64,000 nucleotides of DNA from Chrysogorgia sp. JL179-B06 (Eukaryota; Cnidaria; Anthozoa; Scleralcyonacea; Chrysogorgiidae). Made by a program: the position numbers and the translations under genes. Below, piece after piece: positions 40,540 through 52,129 of this stretch. The first letter of the stretch is position 1, and each line of letters begins with the position of its first letter. The notes below the pieces were generated by a model, which searched no databases, was not told where the DNA came from, and worked only from the letters and a program-made list of their open reading frames with translations. The DNA lies in contig JAYKKM010000143.1 of NCBI GenBank assembly GCA_035772405.1, positions 2,917,501-2,981,500 on the forward strand, given 5' to 3'.

Positions 40540-41029
40540 ACCACCCAATTGAAGTACCCGAGGAGATCTTACCACAATATTTGTTGTACAATACTGCTAA
40601 CTGTTCCCTGAAGATCATGATCATTAATATCGGAATGATAATTACGGATTCGCGAACCAAATTTGTTCATTCTCCGTTCATTTGCTTTATCACTCCAAGG
40701 GTTGCTACGTCTTTGACAGTAAAGCGCTTGTCCAACAAAAGCCAGGTTCAGAACCATAAGATCTTCTCCGGTGCTTTGAATTTTGGTCGTCCACGTTGTC
40801 CAGTGAATAGCTTTGGGCTTTCAAATATGTAGTGTTGAGAACAATCGTATTGAGACAACAAATATCTCCGTATCGTAGAAACGTAATCTGATACAGTGAT
40901 ATAAAGAGGAAAATAGTTGTAGTCTCGATTGGGATCGCTTGTTTCCAGTTCTGATATACAATTTAAAATGTATCTTCGAAGCAAGTTTTTAAACTCTGTT
41001 CTCTCACTTTCCTCCGCGGCCTCCGTCAT
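40540..41029 (-). pseudogene. Decayed N-terminal part of an integrase-type mobile-element ORF
   Basis: From ATG 41029 the minus strand reads MTEAAEESERTEF, ILNCISELETSDPN and SPKLFTGQRGRPKFKAPEKI. After frameshifts it continues as LLDKRFTVKDVATL (helix-turn-helix-like) and NERRMNKFGSRIRNYHSDIN. This order, ending in a resolvase-like HTH, resembles the N-terminal part of invertebrate integrase-core ORFs found in many aquatic genomes. The catalytic domain is not present and at least three frame breaks occur. The family assignment comes from pattern memory and is tentative. Confidence 0.45.
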
Positions 41030-41295
41030 CTTGTTGTTCAAAAGCACAGATGTCACGGAATAATTAATTCGTTGGCGGGAGATAAATTATCGTTAAAGTC
41101 CTAAATTCGTGTTCTGAGTGCCGCACACAACGTAACGTCATCACAATGGATGCTGCAGGATATCAAGTGTTGCATATTTTATACTACACAGAATTTTTTT
41201 CAAAATGAAATGTTGAAAGAACATTCACATACGACAGGCATTTGACCTGCAGGCTGAATGTTGTCTACCCCCCTTACTTAATCAAATGCAGCTTG

Positions 41296-41471
41296 CCCAA
41301 GGGAGCACGCCAGAATGCGATTTGGCAGCGCTATCTTGAATATATTAATGCGGTGTATATCATTAGCGTATAGCTACGTCGATCGCCGAGCGCTTCCAAA
41401 ATTTAACACCGCATTAATATATTCAAGATGGCGCTGCCAAATCGCATTCTGGCTGGCGTGCTCCCTTGGCC
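41296..41471. mobile_element. Palindromic MITE
   Basis: GCCCAAGGGAGCACGCCAGA and AATATATTAATGCGGTG at the left return as CACCGCATTAATATATTC and GCTGGCGTGCTCCCTTGGC at the right, giving arms of about 70 bp with a short unique centre. It lies 75 bp from the RAVER exon. Confidence 0.75.
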
Positions 41472-41545
41472 TGTATATAAATGGTTATATAATATTAATA
41501 GATTGTCTATCACCAATCTTCCAGTTCTTCAGAGTATGTACAAAC

Positions 41546-44500
41546 CTGTGCTTTCTTGAAGTTGATATTGACTGGTTTATTCCAGACAAAGTCGACTCCA
41601 GAGTATCCAGGTATTGCAAAAGTAACACTTAATGTTTGATCTTCAAATTTGGTGTCGTTATTGTCTTTTATACACTGTTCAGCAGCTTCGCTGGTTTTAA
41701 ATTCAACAACGGCAAAATAGGACCTCATTGTTACATCCTCGTTTGGAATAAACTACAATCCATAAAGAAAAAGTATTATGATACTTTATACATAGTCATA
41801 GATTCCATTTTTTGTTGTCTGTTCAGTTATAGATACACAGAGGATGTCGGAACGTGGTAAGAACATCAGTGACCCACTTTTTTGTTCTTACCTTCTGGAA
41901 TGTAAGAGCAAAATCCCGAGAACGAGGGATGTTATGCTACATAAAGCCCCCAAGGACGCGTATAGCGTCTGAGGGCTGTATATCGCATAGCTACATACCG
42001 ACGTTCGAGGGATTTATCTGACTTATTTCATGATTGAGGAAGCTTTCGAACACAGTTTTGTCCATTTTCTCCACCTTGGACAAAGATTTTCCTAGTTTTT
42101 TTTTCATTTCTTATCTTATTATAGTATTCATAGGGATGTATGGATATATCTTGGAATAGCCTAGCATTATACGAAACATTATTGTGGACTAACGTTATTC
42201 ATCTAATTTTAATACTCTTTCTCCAATATTTTTAAACAATATTTTATCCTGATATTTTAGTTAAACAAATTTTTTAACATAGGTTTTACACATATTTTAT
42301 GCATCTGGACGCCGCCATTTTCGAGTTTGTTCGACGGCTCAAGATTGATGTACAGCGGTGGTTTTCTTTTCAATTTTGACATCATAGCTAGAGTGCTTGC
42401 ACTCAAGTGACGTCAAAATTGAAAAGAAACCCCCGCTGGACCTCGGGTCTGAGCCGTCGAGCAAGCTCTAAAATGGCGGCATCCAGAACCATAAATTACG
42501 AGAACGAACTAAACATTATACTTAAAACCCTTTTATTTAAAAGTAATCTTTTTTGGGGTACAGTTCCCCTTTAACTCTTTCCTGTCTGGCTGAAAAACAT
42601 CCAAAATTGAACTACCTCTTTGTTCTATTGATATCTCGGGAAATATTCATAACTGTTGCGAAACCTATACCTTTTCTGAAAGCCCAATAAACCGGCTGTT
42701 ACCAATGCTTTTGAATTTTCCGAACAAGACACATTATGTTAATATAAATTAGCATTAATTATCATAAATCAGGTTGAAAAATTTAAATTTTTCTAGAAAA
42801 GGCCATCTTGCACGCCCGCGTAGCATCTTGAAAACTCAAAATGCCACCAATCGCAGAGTTGTTTATGAAATCAAATCAAACTTGGCGTGTGAGTGGATCT
42901 CATGTGTCTGGCGCTTGTCAAATTTCAATTTTTAATCTTGCGTTACCGTGTGCCGTGTTTTGGGTCGGACTGGAAAGAGTTAAAAAACAAAACAAAATGT
43001 ATTGTGATTATTCTCGCGATATTTTTGTCGGTTTCAAAACCTCGCGATAATTGCCAATGTTCGTTGAACGTCGTTTGTGTGTGTGGCGGCGATTCGAATT
43101 TTTCTCACAGTTCCGTGATTTTTTTAGTATTCTTTTCCAAATGATCCCACGCGGTCCGAACAGTGCAGGTAAGAAACTAGCTTCCTCCGCAGGCAAATGA
43201 GAAAATGAGGAGGCGAGTGCGAAACTTGATTTTTGGCTTGATATTGTTTACATGGATTTTCAAGAAATCTTTAAAGTGCCCCTGTGATCAAATTTTTGGT
43301 ATCCCGAATTTTTACATATTTGTAAAGAGCATGGTGTTCTTACTTAACTTGCCAAATTTCAAGCAATTGCGAGCATGAGATTATACGGCCGCCATTACTC
43401 GAACATGTTCCGGACGCTTAGGTTGCGATTAGAGGAAGTGACGTCAAGACTCAACACGTGGCTAGTTGTGTATGAATATAAAGCTACTTGGGGAAAACTT
43501 TCTATTGTAACTTGTCGTATAATTTCCATAAAGCTTTGTCACGTGTTGGGTCTCTGATGTCACAATCACATACTCTGCTGGCTCATCTGGAAAAGTTTTG
43601 AGCAATGGAGGACAAAATTTGGGCGACTTTGGAGATTACATTTCTTGTGATAGAATGTTTGTTGTTCATCTTTGGCAAATGCGAACATTTATTAACCTAA
43701 AATGATGTTCTGTAACAAAAAATGCCTGGAAACGTAATGTGATATTTCGTCGCAGGGGCACTTTAAATATTAATGTGCCTATAACCCCTAATATTTTATA
43801 TTATTGCTGCCTCCCCTCAGGGAGGCAGCACACTATTCTTGACATAGCTGACCAGATCTCGATTTGTTAAATTTTGCGTTTGTTTGTTTGTTTGGTGTGT
43901 GTCGGCATTACGTCATTTGCTCGAAAGTGACTCAGGTTTTTGGCTTGTATTTATAGCTTAATTCTCGAAGTTCTCGACAATTCCTTCACAGGAAATTAAC
44001 GGTAAGAACAATAACTATGTCTTTACTTTCTCGTGGAAGTATTCATCAAGGCCATGAAGGTTTCAGTGGCCAGTCTCGAGGAAATCAGTGCTCTTTCATG
44101 AGTTTATCAGCGCTGTTAACAGCACAAGCTATTCCAGTTACGAAGTTGAACTCGACAACCATCGACAATGTCTTAGTACAAGGAGACAACATGTACTTGA
44201 ATGCTTTTAACCATGATCTCATTCCTCGTCAGGGATTTCTGTCGTTGAACAACTTACCAACCGTTGTTTGTTGCCGTTGGTTAGAAGACAACTTGTCCTG
44301 TCGAATGTCGATCAGTGATCGACACAAATATATCGCCCGTTGAGGCACAAAACAATATTGATCTGCCCAACTGTATATGTAATAAACTGTACATGGAAAT
44401 TTCTTGTGAAAATTTTTGTGAAAATTCAGTGGACAATGGAAATTATTTGTGTGCCATGGATAACCATAATATTTGGTATGCAGTAAATACAATATTACAA

Positions 44501-47500
44501 GTTCTTTGGGAAAATAAAATACAGTGGTTGCAGTTGACTGTGGTGTATTCCCGAACGACAATTACAGTATAATATGTGGAGTCGTGGACATGTGCAATAA
44601 ACTAATACATCACAAAGATCTTGAAAGTATCGCATTCTCAACAATAAAATTTAGACGATATAAATAATGGTGCAACAATATCGTAAACATCTGTTACATA
44701 CCATTTCTGGTATTTATTTAGTCAGTGCCTATTTGTTTAGCTCTTGCTTTGTCATAACATATCAGACACTTCCGATTCCACTGACAGCTTTGCCACAGTA
44801 AGAAGCATGATTTATAGTGGCAGTGATTTATCAGAAATTTGTTTACCAATCACCAACTACATAACTGTAGTCATAATGTATACTGTCTATCCAATCAAAA
44901 GCCTTGCCAATTATATTCAGATAAGTGATAGTCATTTGTAATTTAAGTCTGCTGTATTTAAAATAATTGATAGAAATGTGTACATACTACAGTGGGTTCA
45001 TTTTTGAAATTTTATCAAAAATTAGGCTTCCCATGACTTTCGAGGCAGCACTTCCCCTTGCGATAGTAACTTCTAGTTTTTAAATATTCTATACAAGGCA
45101 AATAGTTAAATGGTGAAATATTTCTTTGACTTGATCCTTCGATACTTTATAAAGGTTATGACGTCATCTGAGGAATTTGGCTTTCTTTCCTACTTTCCAT
45201 TTGCAGATAAAGTTTTTTTTTTTTTTGCAGACTCATGGTTGAGAATTTGAGAGAAAAAGTTGATTCAAGTATACCAGAACATTTGTATTATAGGTCAAAC
45301 TTCTCTAGCAGCAGAATATTGCATTCGCACTGTAATATAATAGATAGGTTAAAACAACCAATTTGTTTCGGTTGTCTCAGACTCATCAATTGACCATTTG
45401 TTTATGGGTTGAAACAGCCAAATTTATTGGTTGAAACAACCAAACTAAGGTCATTTTAACCAAAATATTTGGTTAGTTTAACCATTCAAATTGGTTATGA
45501 GTCTGAGACAACCTATCAAATTGCTTGTTTCAATCAATCTGTTTTTACAGTGCGAAATAACGACTGGTTACTTTGATGTCACAGTCATTTATAGAACATT
45601 ACAGTCACAGTCCTTTCTAGAACATCAATGCAAAACTCAAATCATAAAACATCATGGCATTCAACTTTTCACTTCATGTAGAATCTAAATCAGTAATATC
45701 ATATTTGGAGTTTTAGGTACTTTATTAAAAACTGGCATTATAAGGAACGACCTTAAATCATAGGCCTTCGGAATCCCTTCCGCCGTTCACCTAAAAGTGA
45801 TAAACTGAATATAGTCGAGCGCTTAAAACATGAGCCTCTAATAAAAATAGGGCAACCTTATCCTGCGTGATCGACTCTAAATAAGGTGCGTCATACTAAG
45901 GTACAACGAGTTTTGGAGGAATCTCAGCAACAATATATTGATGTAGATTTTCGAGCGTTGATTTGTTTTTCATATACAAAGCTTCTAGGACCATTGGTAA
46001 AAATATTTTATCTAAAGCTGAATTTCTATTTGATTCGTTACGAGAATATTTAGCGCGAAATAGTTTCCAAATAATCTTATTCCTGAAAAAATAATCACAA
46101 CGTTTCCAGCGCGCAAGTGAAAAACCGGCTTACTACTAACATTTGAAGAAAGAAGTATTGAGTTCAACTCAATGCAAATGAACTTAAACAAAAGAGTTTC
46201 CTAATTTACATTGAGTTCGACTCATGAAAAGTTCGACGTTTGACCGGGGCCTAAACTTTTAAGAGTACTATTAGAAAAAGAGATCTAATTGGATCTGAAT
46301 AATGTAGTAATTGTCCTTTATGTAGTAATTAGTTCTTAAGTAGTATAAGTATAATGTAAGTAGTATTTTATATTGTAATTATTAATATTTTAGTACAAGC
46401 ATTAGTTTTTATTACCATTTAGTGTCCTTGTCTAGAAGATTGACACATTAATAAAGTTTATAATAATAAATAATAATAATAATAATAATACTTATGAGTT
46501 GATTGGTTGGTTTTCATTTAAATTAGCTTGTATATAACTCAAGACATTTTTAACTTCACGTATACCTGACAAAATGAAATCTCTTCACTTCCTCCAAGAA
46601 AATGTCTTAGTTCTTTGACTGTCGTCAGAGTGTTTGGCAGTCCTTCGACATAGATGGTGGACACTGAAGACAAATCTAATTCACAGACAATATTATTTCC
46701 TGCCCAACCTGCTTGAAGTTTACGAGGTTGAAGTTCCATTTTTGAGATCATCATCATGCATTTCTCGGCACTTTTAATATCTTTAAACACCAACCAACCA
46801 TATCCTTTACTTTTACCTGTCTTTCTGCTCATAACTAACGTAAACTACAAAAAACGACAGTTTAAAAAAGTGTGATGGAGAAATGAACACTTCATGCATG
46901 CAAATATTTTGGAGGACAACCTTAAGGTGTCTCGATAGTCTAAATCATGAGAAAGTGCTTTTTTATATTTTGGTTCATTGCATTATAGCTCTACTTGTAG
47001 CGTTTGTATATCTAGAGAAATTGTGTTTATAATAAGCGGCAGATTTTATGCAAATTAGTTTTCTGGATTTATTGGAAACACGATTTCTCCACTCAGGTAA
47101 ACGTTTGAGGGTATAACACTTTTCAGTAAACAAGACCACCACTAGAGCTATGCAATGGACCACACTTGAAGCTCAGATCTGCATTACAAACATTTTTATG
47201 CGAAAAAATGCAATTTCTCATGATTTAGACTATCGATCCACCTTAAAGTGTTTTTCCTCAAATTCTGGAATTTGAAGGCCACGAGACACTATTTTTGTGA
47301 TATTATCTAACATATTTGACCTATATACATGAAATGTTCACTGTGAGTTCTACAGGTATTATCTGTGCAATGATTGATTTGATGTTAGACTACTCCAAAA
47401 AATATCTAGGGTCTTTGGAAGAGATGTTTTCCTCCCTCATTTTTGGGAAAGGCTAAAATATATGAAGGCATTGACATATCTGTAAAATAATTCGTCATTG

Positions 47501-49969
47501 CACAGCTCTGGTATTGCATGTACCATATATAAAATTTCAGACCCTTCGCACTTACCTGTTTGGAGAAATCATTATTGGCGGATGATCGCTGTAAATTTAG
47601 GATCCCTATTTATACCCTCACATTTTTTATGTTGAAATTAAAGAATTTAGTTAAACTGATGTATGCTCGCGGAGGTGGGAATTTGTCACTTATTTACTGC
47701 CTGGGGAGGGGAAGTGACCCATCAGTTTTACCCGTGGCTGGAAATTAGCACTATATTTCTTAAAAAATCAAATACCCTGGTCCTTTCCGGGGGATTGTAA
47801 TGTCATGTTTGGAATTTGATTGTGATGTCATCAGTAAGTTAAGATATAAGTTCATATGTATGCTAAATTATAAAAGCCTGTATTTGCATCGTTACATCAA
47901 ATAAGGTTACTTGTACAATAGAATTTTTGAAAGCCTCTCAATTTTTTTTTAAATTGTGTACCAATTACCTTGTATTTATTTGCAATAGTTTTTGGAACAG
48001 TATGTTATGTCTATATAATAGTATATTACTTTAGAATGTTGTAACAATTACAAGGTCCTTCAAATAAATGTAGAATTTCCTGAGTTGTTTACTACAATCC
48101 TTGTTTATTTCCCTCATGCCTGAATAGAACTGTTTTCTATGAGTTATAAGAGCATACTTATAGTATATATTATATAAAAAAATAAGAAATCTTCTGTGGC
48201 ATACATTAACAATAAAGACAGTGATGGAAATCTACACCTTAAAATTCAGGTGTTTCCATGTACCATACATTTATACAATATATGTCACAGTTTTTCTGCT
48301 AGTACGACAACAAGGCCTGGATTAACTGATTAACACTTTACCGGGCCCTAGACCATAAATTATTTGGAGATCCTGTTTTATGAAAATGCATTTTCAGGGA
48401 TGTCTGGCCGGGTATAGCCTCCCTTCCCCTCCAGTTATAAGCCCAATAAAGATAGGCATCAAAATTTGGAAATAAAATAGCAGCACAATTTTAACAGAAT
48501 GAAAAACAATTAGAGCTATATTGCTGCAACAAGTCCTATACCATACTATTGCACTAATGCAACATGTCACACACTTTTCTACAGCTGAAACAGGTTCAGT
48601 TACTGCTGCAACATCAAAGGAGTAAACTGTGTGCTGCCTCTCAACATCATACAAAGTTTGACATAAAGGAAACCCACATTGGCAAAATCTGCAAACATTT
48701 ATATTAATTAAAATCTATAGCTTCTACTACATGTGTGTTGAAAAACACCAATGTATGGTCGCTCTCATTATATTGATGACATTCTTCATTTGCCAACTTT
48801 ATACTAGTCGTACCATGGAGATAGGAAACTAAGATCACGTGTGATGTTTCCAGCGTTCCGATTGGTTAAGGCACCAGTTGATCGCGTGAAAACCTAGATG
48901 AAAATCGTGACGTCACAAAATCTCCAGAAATCGCAACTTTTAGCAATAATACAGCTAAAAATTATGATAGTCAAACTACCAAAAAATATAACAATGCCAC
49001 TTTACGATGGAATATCCGACTACTATTACTTATTTTAGGCGAAAAGTTCTAACTTTAGACGGTGAAAAACGCGTCGCAAATTTCAACTAAAACAACGGTA
49101 GTTTTTGCGACACCAGTTTATTCACAACAAAAATAAAACAGTTGAAACAAAGACGAACAACATTTACCTCGTACACTTAGTTGTGGCTTAGGCAGGTTTG
49201 TGAGACGATGAAACTTTTTGGAATCTCAATATAGCTACCTGAATATGAAAATATGGTCAAAGAGAAACTCAGCAAAATCTGCATACTCGTGCCATCTTCG
49301 TGATATCACGATTTTCAACTAGTTTTTCACGCTGACGTCAGCTAGTTTCCTATCCAGTCCTTTTATTATCCATGGTCGTACTAAAGGTAGATGTTGTCAC
49401 AACCGATTTCCTTTACCTGTAGTATTGGATAACTGATAATGAGATCTTGCATTATGATTACTCATTACTCACTACTACTTTCACATTGTTGTAACAAAAT
49501 CCTTTAATTAAATCCCAAATTTCCTGAGTTGTTATGTATCTCACCTATTCGCGTTCTATGTGATTTGATCATTGTTTATACCATAGCCATAAAATAATTT
49601 TCGTTAGTCAGCAGGCAGTAGATACATGTACGCAGTGCGTACCTATTTTTTGTTAATGTAGACATCATAAATTCACAGCTACATATTACCAATGTAGACT
49701 GTCTACATTAACAAGGTGTTGACTGGGTTGGTGTAGAGTAAACATTACTTTATAAGTTATAGTAATTACCGGATGAAGAACTTCACCAAATCCTTCAAGT
49801 ACTTGTTGTAATATTTCTTCATTTAGTGATGGAGAGATGCTCGTTATACATAGGATGTTGGAGTGCAGTTTAATATTAACTGAGCTGCTTTTCATTGGTA
49901 AACATTTAAGATCTTTCTCCAGTTTCTTCACGGCAGAGTCAGCGTCTTCATAACTGACATAAATATGAC
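41546..49969 (-). CDS. RAVER: RAVER-like RNA-binding protein (PTB-binding), internal exons covering RRM1-RRM3
   Basis: Three phase-compatible exons are seen: 49770-49969, 46566-46844 and 41546-41752. The first encodes the end of RRM1 (HIYVSYEDADSAVKKLE) and the start of RRM2 (ILCITSISPSLNEEILQQVL). The second finishes RRM2 with RNP1 KSKGYGWLVF, then RKLQAGWAGNN, and begins RRM3 (STIYVEGLPNTL). The third finishes RRM3 (RSYFAVVEFKTSEAAEQC, LSVTFAIPG). Three closely spaced RRMs, with a W after RRM2 and a FAVVEF-type RNP1 in RRM3, match the raver family, which binds PTB and vinculin in vertebrates. The first half of RRM1 and the start codon must lie right of 49969, beyond or around the Polinton. 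The C-terminal exons are uncertain. Confidence 0.8.
42290..42574. mobile_element. TTAA MITE, family A (copy 2, left-truncated)
   Basis: The hairpin arms match the element at 1816-2586, for example TCAATTTTGACATCAT with GACGTCAAAATTGA and GGCGGCATCCAGAACCATAA. The right end reads ACAGTTCCCCTTTAA. The expected left terminus is missing. Its right TTAA is also the left TTAA of the next element. Confidence 0.7.
42571..42983. mobile_element. TTAA MITE, family D (copy 2)
   Basis: It starts TTAACTCTTTCCTG and ends CTGGAAAGAGTTAA. The body aligns with 14347-14814. It shares its left TTAA with the family A copy immediately before it. Confidence 0.8.
43271..43766. mobile_element. TTAA MITE, family C (copy 2)
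   Basis: It starts TTAAAGTGCCCCTGTG and ends CGCAGGGGCACTTTAA. It is highly similar to 3721-4262 apart from small deletions, so it is a relatively recent copy. Confidence 0.85.
44017..44343 (+). pseudogene. Peptidase C76-like (herpesvirus UL36-type) N-terminal fragment
   Basis: A 108-residue ORF carries SIHQGHEGFSGQSRGNQCSF followed by MSLSALL and TIDNVLVQGDNMYLNAF. The QGH...RG.QC arrangement with a predicted nucleophilic cysteine, then an S.TID.+L..GD.+Y segment, resembles the UL36-type cysteine peptidase/OTU-like domain found in helicase-bearing transposons and orphan ORFs of fish and invertebrates. The aspartate/histidine part expected further downstream is absent, so this is a truncated copy. 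No promoter or intron evidence is seen. The assignment rests on motif memory only. Confidence 0.4.
44350..46530. other. RAVER intron: SINE/LINE debris and hairpins
   Basis: A hairpin at about 45371-45513 has arms GGTTGTCTCAGACTCAT and ATGAGTCTGAGACAACC with internal AACCAA repeats. At 45750-45895 the 3' end of the 15480-type SINE is fused directly to sequence from the 5' end of the neighbouring LINE (AACATGAGCCTCT, AACCTTATCCTGCGTGATCG). A short AATAAT run lies near 46470. No gene is seen. Confidence 0.55.
46922..47246. mobile_element. TTAA-flanked MITE
   Basis: TTAAGGTGTCTCGATAGTC plus TAAATCATGAGAAA at the left is matched by TTTCTCATGATTTA plus GACTATCGATCCACCTTAA at the right. It is non-coding and lies in a RAVER intron. 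Confidence 0.8.
47260..48800. other. RAVER intron, no gene seen
   Basis: AT-rich sequence without recognised exons or clear terminal repeats. Confidence 0.4.
48803..49385. mobile_element. Inverted-repeat element of about 580 bp
   Basis: The ends read TAGTCGTACCATGGA and TCCATGGTCGTACTA, and just inside them GATAGGAAACTA is matched by TAGTTTCCTATC. The interior includes G+C-richer CGTGACGTCAC and GCTGACGTCAGC motifs and has no ORF. Confidence 0.65.
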
Positions 49970-49979
49970 CTGTTGGGAT

Positions 49980-50840
49980 AAAAAAGTAAAAATTAAAACA
50001 TCGCCACGGAATCTTGAAAAGTTCAGACCTTCTAACGGTTTGGACCATATAAAAATAATTATTATTAACTTCTTATTAATCGAGAGCGCGGTCATTACGG
50101 GAAAATATCATACCGGCTACGGGCTCGGTCTGTACTGTCAAGACCTCAGGGCGGGCCCCCAATTTCAGAGGGGCCCCCTAAAATTTTTGAACTTTTGAGT
50201 TTTGGACATAATAAAGATTAAAGACAGTATCGCAATCGACGGCAACTGGGTGGGAGTAAGGGTCCTCCCTCGAGCACTGTGGAGCAGGAGCCGCACAAGG
50301 GCCCCCGACCTCAAAACTGACAACAGGCCATTTATTAAGGTGACCAGAAAGCTCCGCATCACTTCTTGAAACCTATTTTTGAAATATATCATACTGCATG
50401 TATGGGGGTGGGGGGCACCGAACGCAAATTCTCTAAGTATCCCACTCCCAACCTCGTACCCAGGGCATTTTGCCTCCAAATGCCCTTGGAACGAGTTTGC
50501 CCCACTCCCACAGTAGCTCCATTACGCCACTGATTAAACGTGTTCTTCTGTGATTCAATTATTTATCGCCAAGATGCCTCTTTTGTCTTTTTATTTATGG
50601 TGCCATAAATCAAGAATATTTTCTTAAAAATAATGGGATATACTACCAAAAAAACGTGATATAAGGTCTTCAGATTTTGCTCAAAAATGCCCTCAAAGTG
50701 CAGGAAATGCCATTTCAGAGACCCTAAATTCAAAAACTTTCCGGGGAAGCAGGCCCCCAGTTTTGTCCCGGGCCCCAAAGAACCTCTCGGCGGCCCTGCC
50801 CGTAGGGCGAGTCCGTAAGACCGAGGTCTGATTAATAAGA
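49980..50840. other. No gene recognised upstream of the RAVER exon
   Basis: The stretch contains G+C-richer GGGCCCCC-type segments near 50150-50300 and 50750-50800, probably a decayed repeat. The missing 5' exons of RAVER were looked for and not found. Confidence 0.4.
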
Positions 50841-50896
50841 GGTTTATAGACCTCTTTCATAATGGTGGCCAATCTAAATATTCTTTTATATGCGTG

Positions 50897-51065
50897 AGTA
50901 GTATAGCAAGTGGGGCTGCGAGCTCAATCGACCTCAACTGTGAATATAAACACCAAAACGTCACCAAATTTGGCCAAGTCACGACTCGACAAATTTGGCG
51001 ATGTTTTGGTGTTTATATTCACGGTTGAGGTCGAATAAGCTCGCAGCCCCACTTGCTATACTACT
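50897..51065. mobile_element. Palindromic MITE
   Basis: AGTAGTATAGCAAGTGGGGC and AATATAAACACCAAAACGTC at the left recur in inverted order at the right, ending CTTGCTATACTACT, with arms of about 70 bp. It lies just right of a TAGACCTCTTTCATAATGG terminus like that at 3010. Confidence 0.75.
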
Positions 51066-51419
51066 ACAGCAATCGTTAGTCAATCTAAACACCCCTCCCA
51101 CGTTTTCTACTAAATTGATGCCAAACACACGCGAGACTCACGAGACAACACCAAATCGCTATTTTAACGAAATACGACACATTTCGTCAAATTTAGAGAA
51201 AGTTTTATGTCATCATTTTCACATTTGTGTTTGACAAACTACAACAGACGCGTTCTGCCGTTGTCTCAATTCACGCGCGAAAAAAAGCCACTAGATTATG
51301 ATTCTAGTGACGATGTTTAATAAATTTCAGCGAGAAAGCCACTAGAGTCTAGTGTTAAATAGATTTCATATGCGAGAGTGCTCTACCTGCTATACGAATC
51401 AAGGTCACCTGTTGATGTT

Positions 51420-51605
51420 GCTAGCAACAACATTCCATTGCGAATAGCAACCACGACTTTTCAAAAAAATGTTTTCACTTTTAAAAAATATTTTCACTTT
51501 TAAAAAATATTTTCACTTTGAAAAAATATTTTCATTTTAAAATATTTTTTTCAAAAAGTTGTGGTTGCTATTCGCAATGGAATGTTGTTGTTAGCGACAC
51601 ACCAC
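51420..51605. repeat. Inverted repeat close to the left side of the Polinton
   Basis: AACAACATTCCATTGCGAAT followed by AGCAACCACGACTTTT is repeated in inverted orientation at the right (AAAAAGTTGTGGTTGC...). The centre has about four copies of TTTTCACTTTTAAAAAATA. It may be host MITE DNA at the insertion or part of the element's terminal region; this could not be decided. Confidence 0.7.
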
Positions 51606-51812
51606 GTACAACCACCTGCTGTCGTGCGAGGTGGAGATAGCTGACCACGAGAGAAGAATCGCGATGTTTGAAGAAGGGGTGAGGACCACCATGCTAAGAC
51701 TGTCTAACTTTGAGCGTACTCGTTAAATCGTACACTATAAATATCGTGAATAAAAAACCGTTGTGTGAATGGGCTCGTGCGGTTGTTATGAAGCCACCTG
51801 CTAACATGCAAA

Positions 51813-52058
51813 TTAGTCCACCCGCTCGCTATTTTCAGTGTTTGTCGAACTTCCGAAATGATGGTCGTACACATATTTAGACGTTGTGATTCCTCCCGAC
51901 AACAAGCCCAAGAAAGGCACGTACGGCGTCACAATCGCGACAATGCTCTCGACGTCTTTCTTTAATAGCGGGTCTTTCTGCAACTCGTCATTTAGTTCGT
52001 CAGGGTTTTCAATAGCGTTCAACCCATCCAGTAAGCTAGCGAATTTGCTGATTAACAA
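51813..52058 (-). CDS. Small putative membrane protein, no ATG
   Basis: The frame encodes ISKFASLLDGLNAIENPDEL, acidic polar sequence and then a hydrophobic segment (IVAIVTPYVPFLGLLSGG), so a single-pass or membrane-associated protein is possible. There is no ATG anywhere between the upstream in-frame stop and the end of the frame; the listed start is a TTG. It follows the polymerase gene on the same strand. It may be a real gene with an unusual start, a frameshifted copy, or a chance frame. No family is recognised. Confidence 0.4.
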   Translation of the reverse strand: MLISKFASLLDGLNAIENPDELNDELQKDPLLKKDVESIVAIVTPYVPFLGLLSGGITTSKYVYDHHFGSSTNTENSERVD

Positions 52059-52129
52059 GTCGGTGAGAAAAGCGTTTACAATCTCGCACGCGTGGGGAGA
52101 GCGACCTTATGGGAATCACGTCGCAGTGT

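Noticed and set aside
51605..51727. Plus-strand open frame ending in ERTR and a stop near the Polinton border
   Set aside because: Too short, no start codon context or recognised family; could be chance or a remnant of the element end.
51240..51800. Left terminal inverted repeat of the Polinton
   Set aside because: No sequence could be assigned, since the matching right terminus is outside the window; the 51420-51605 inverted repeat is self-contained.
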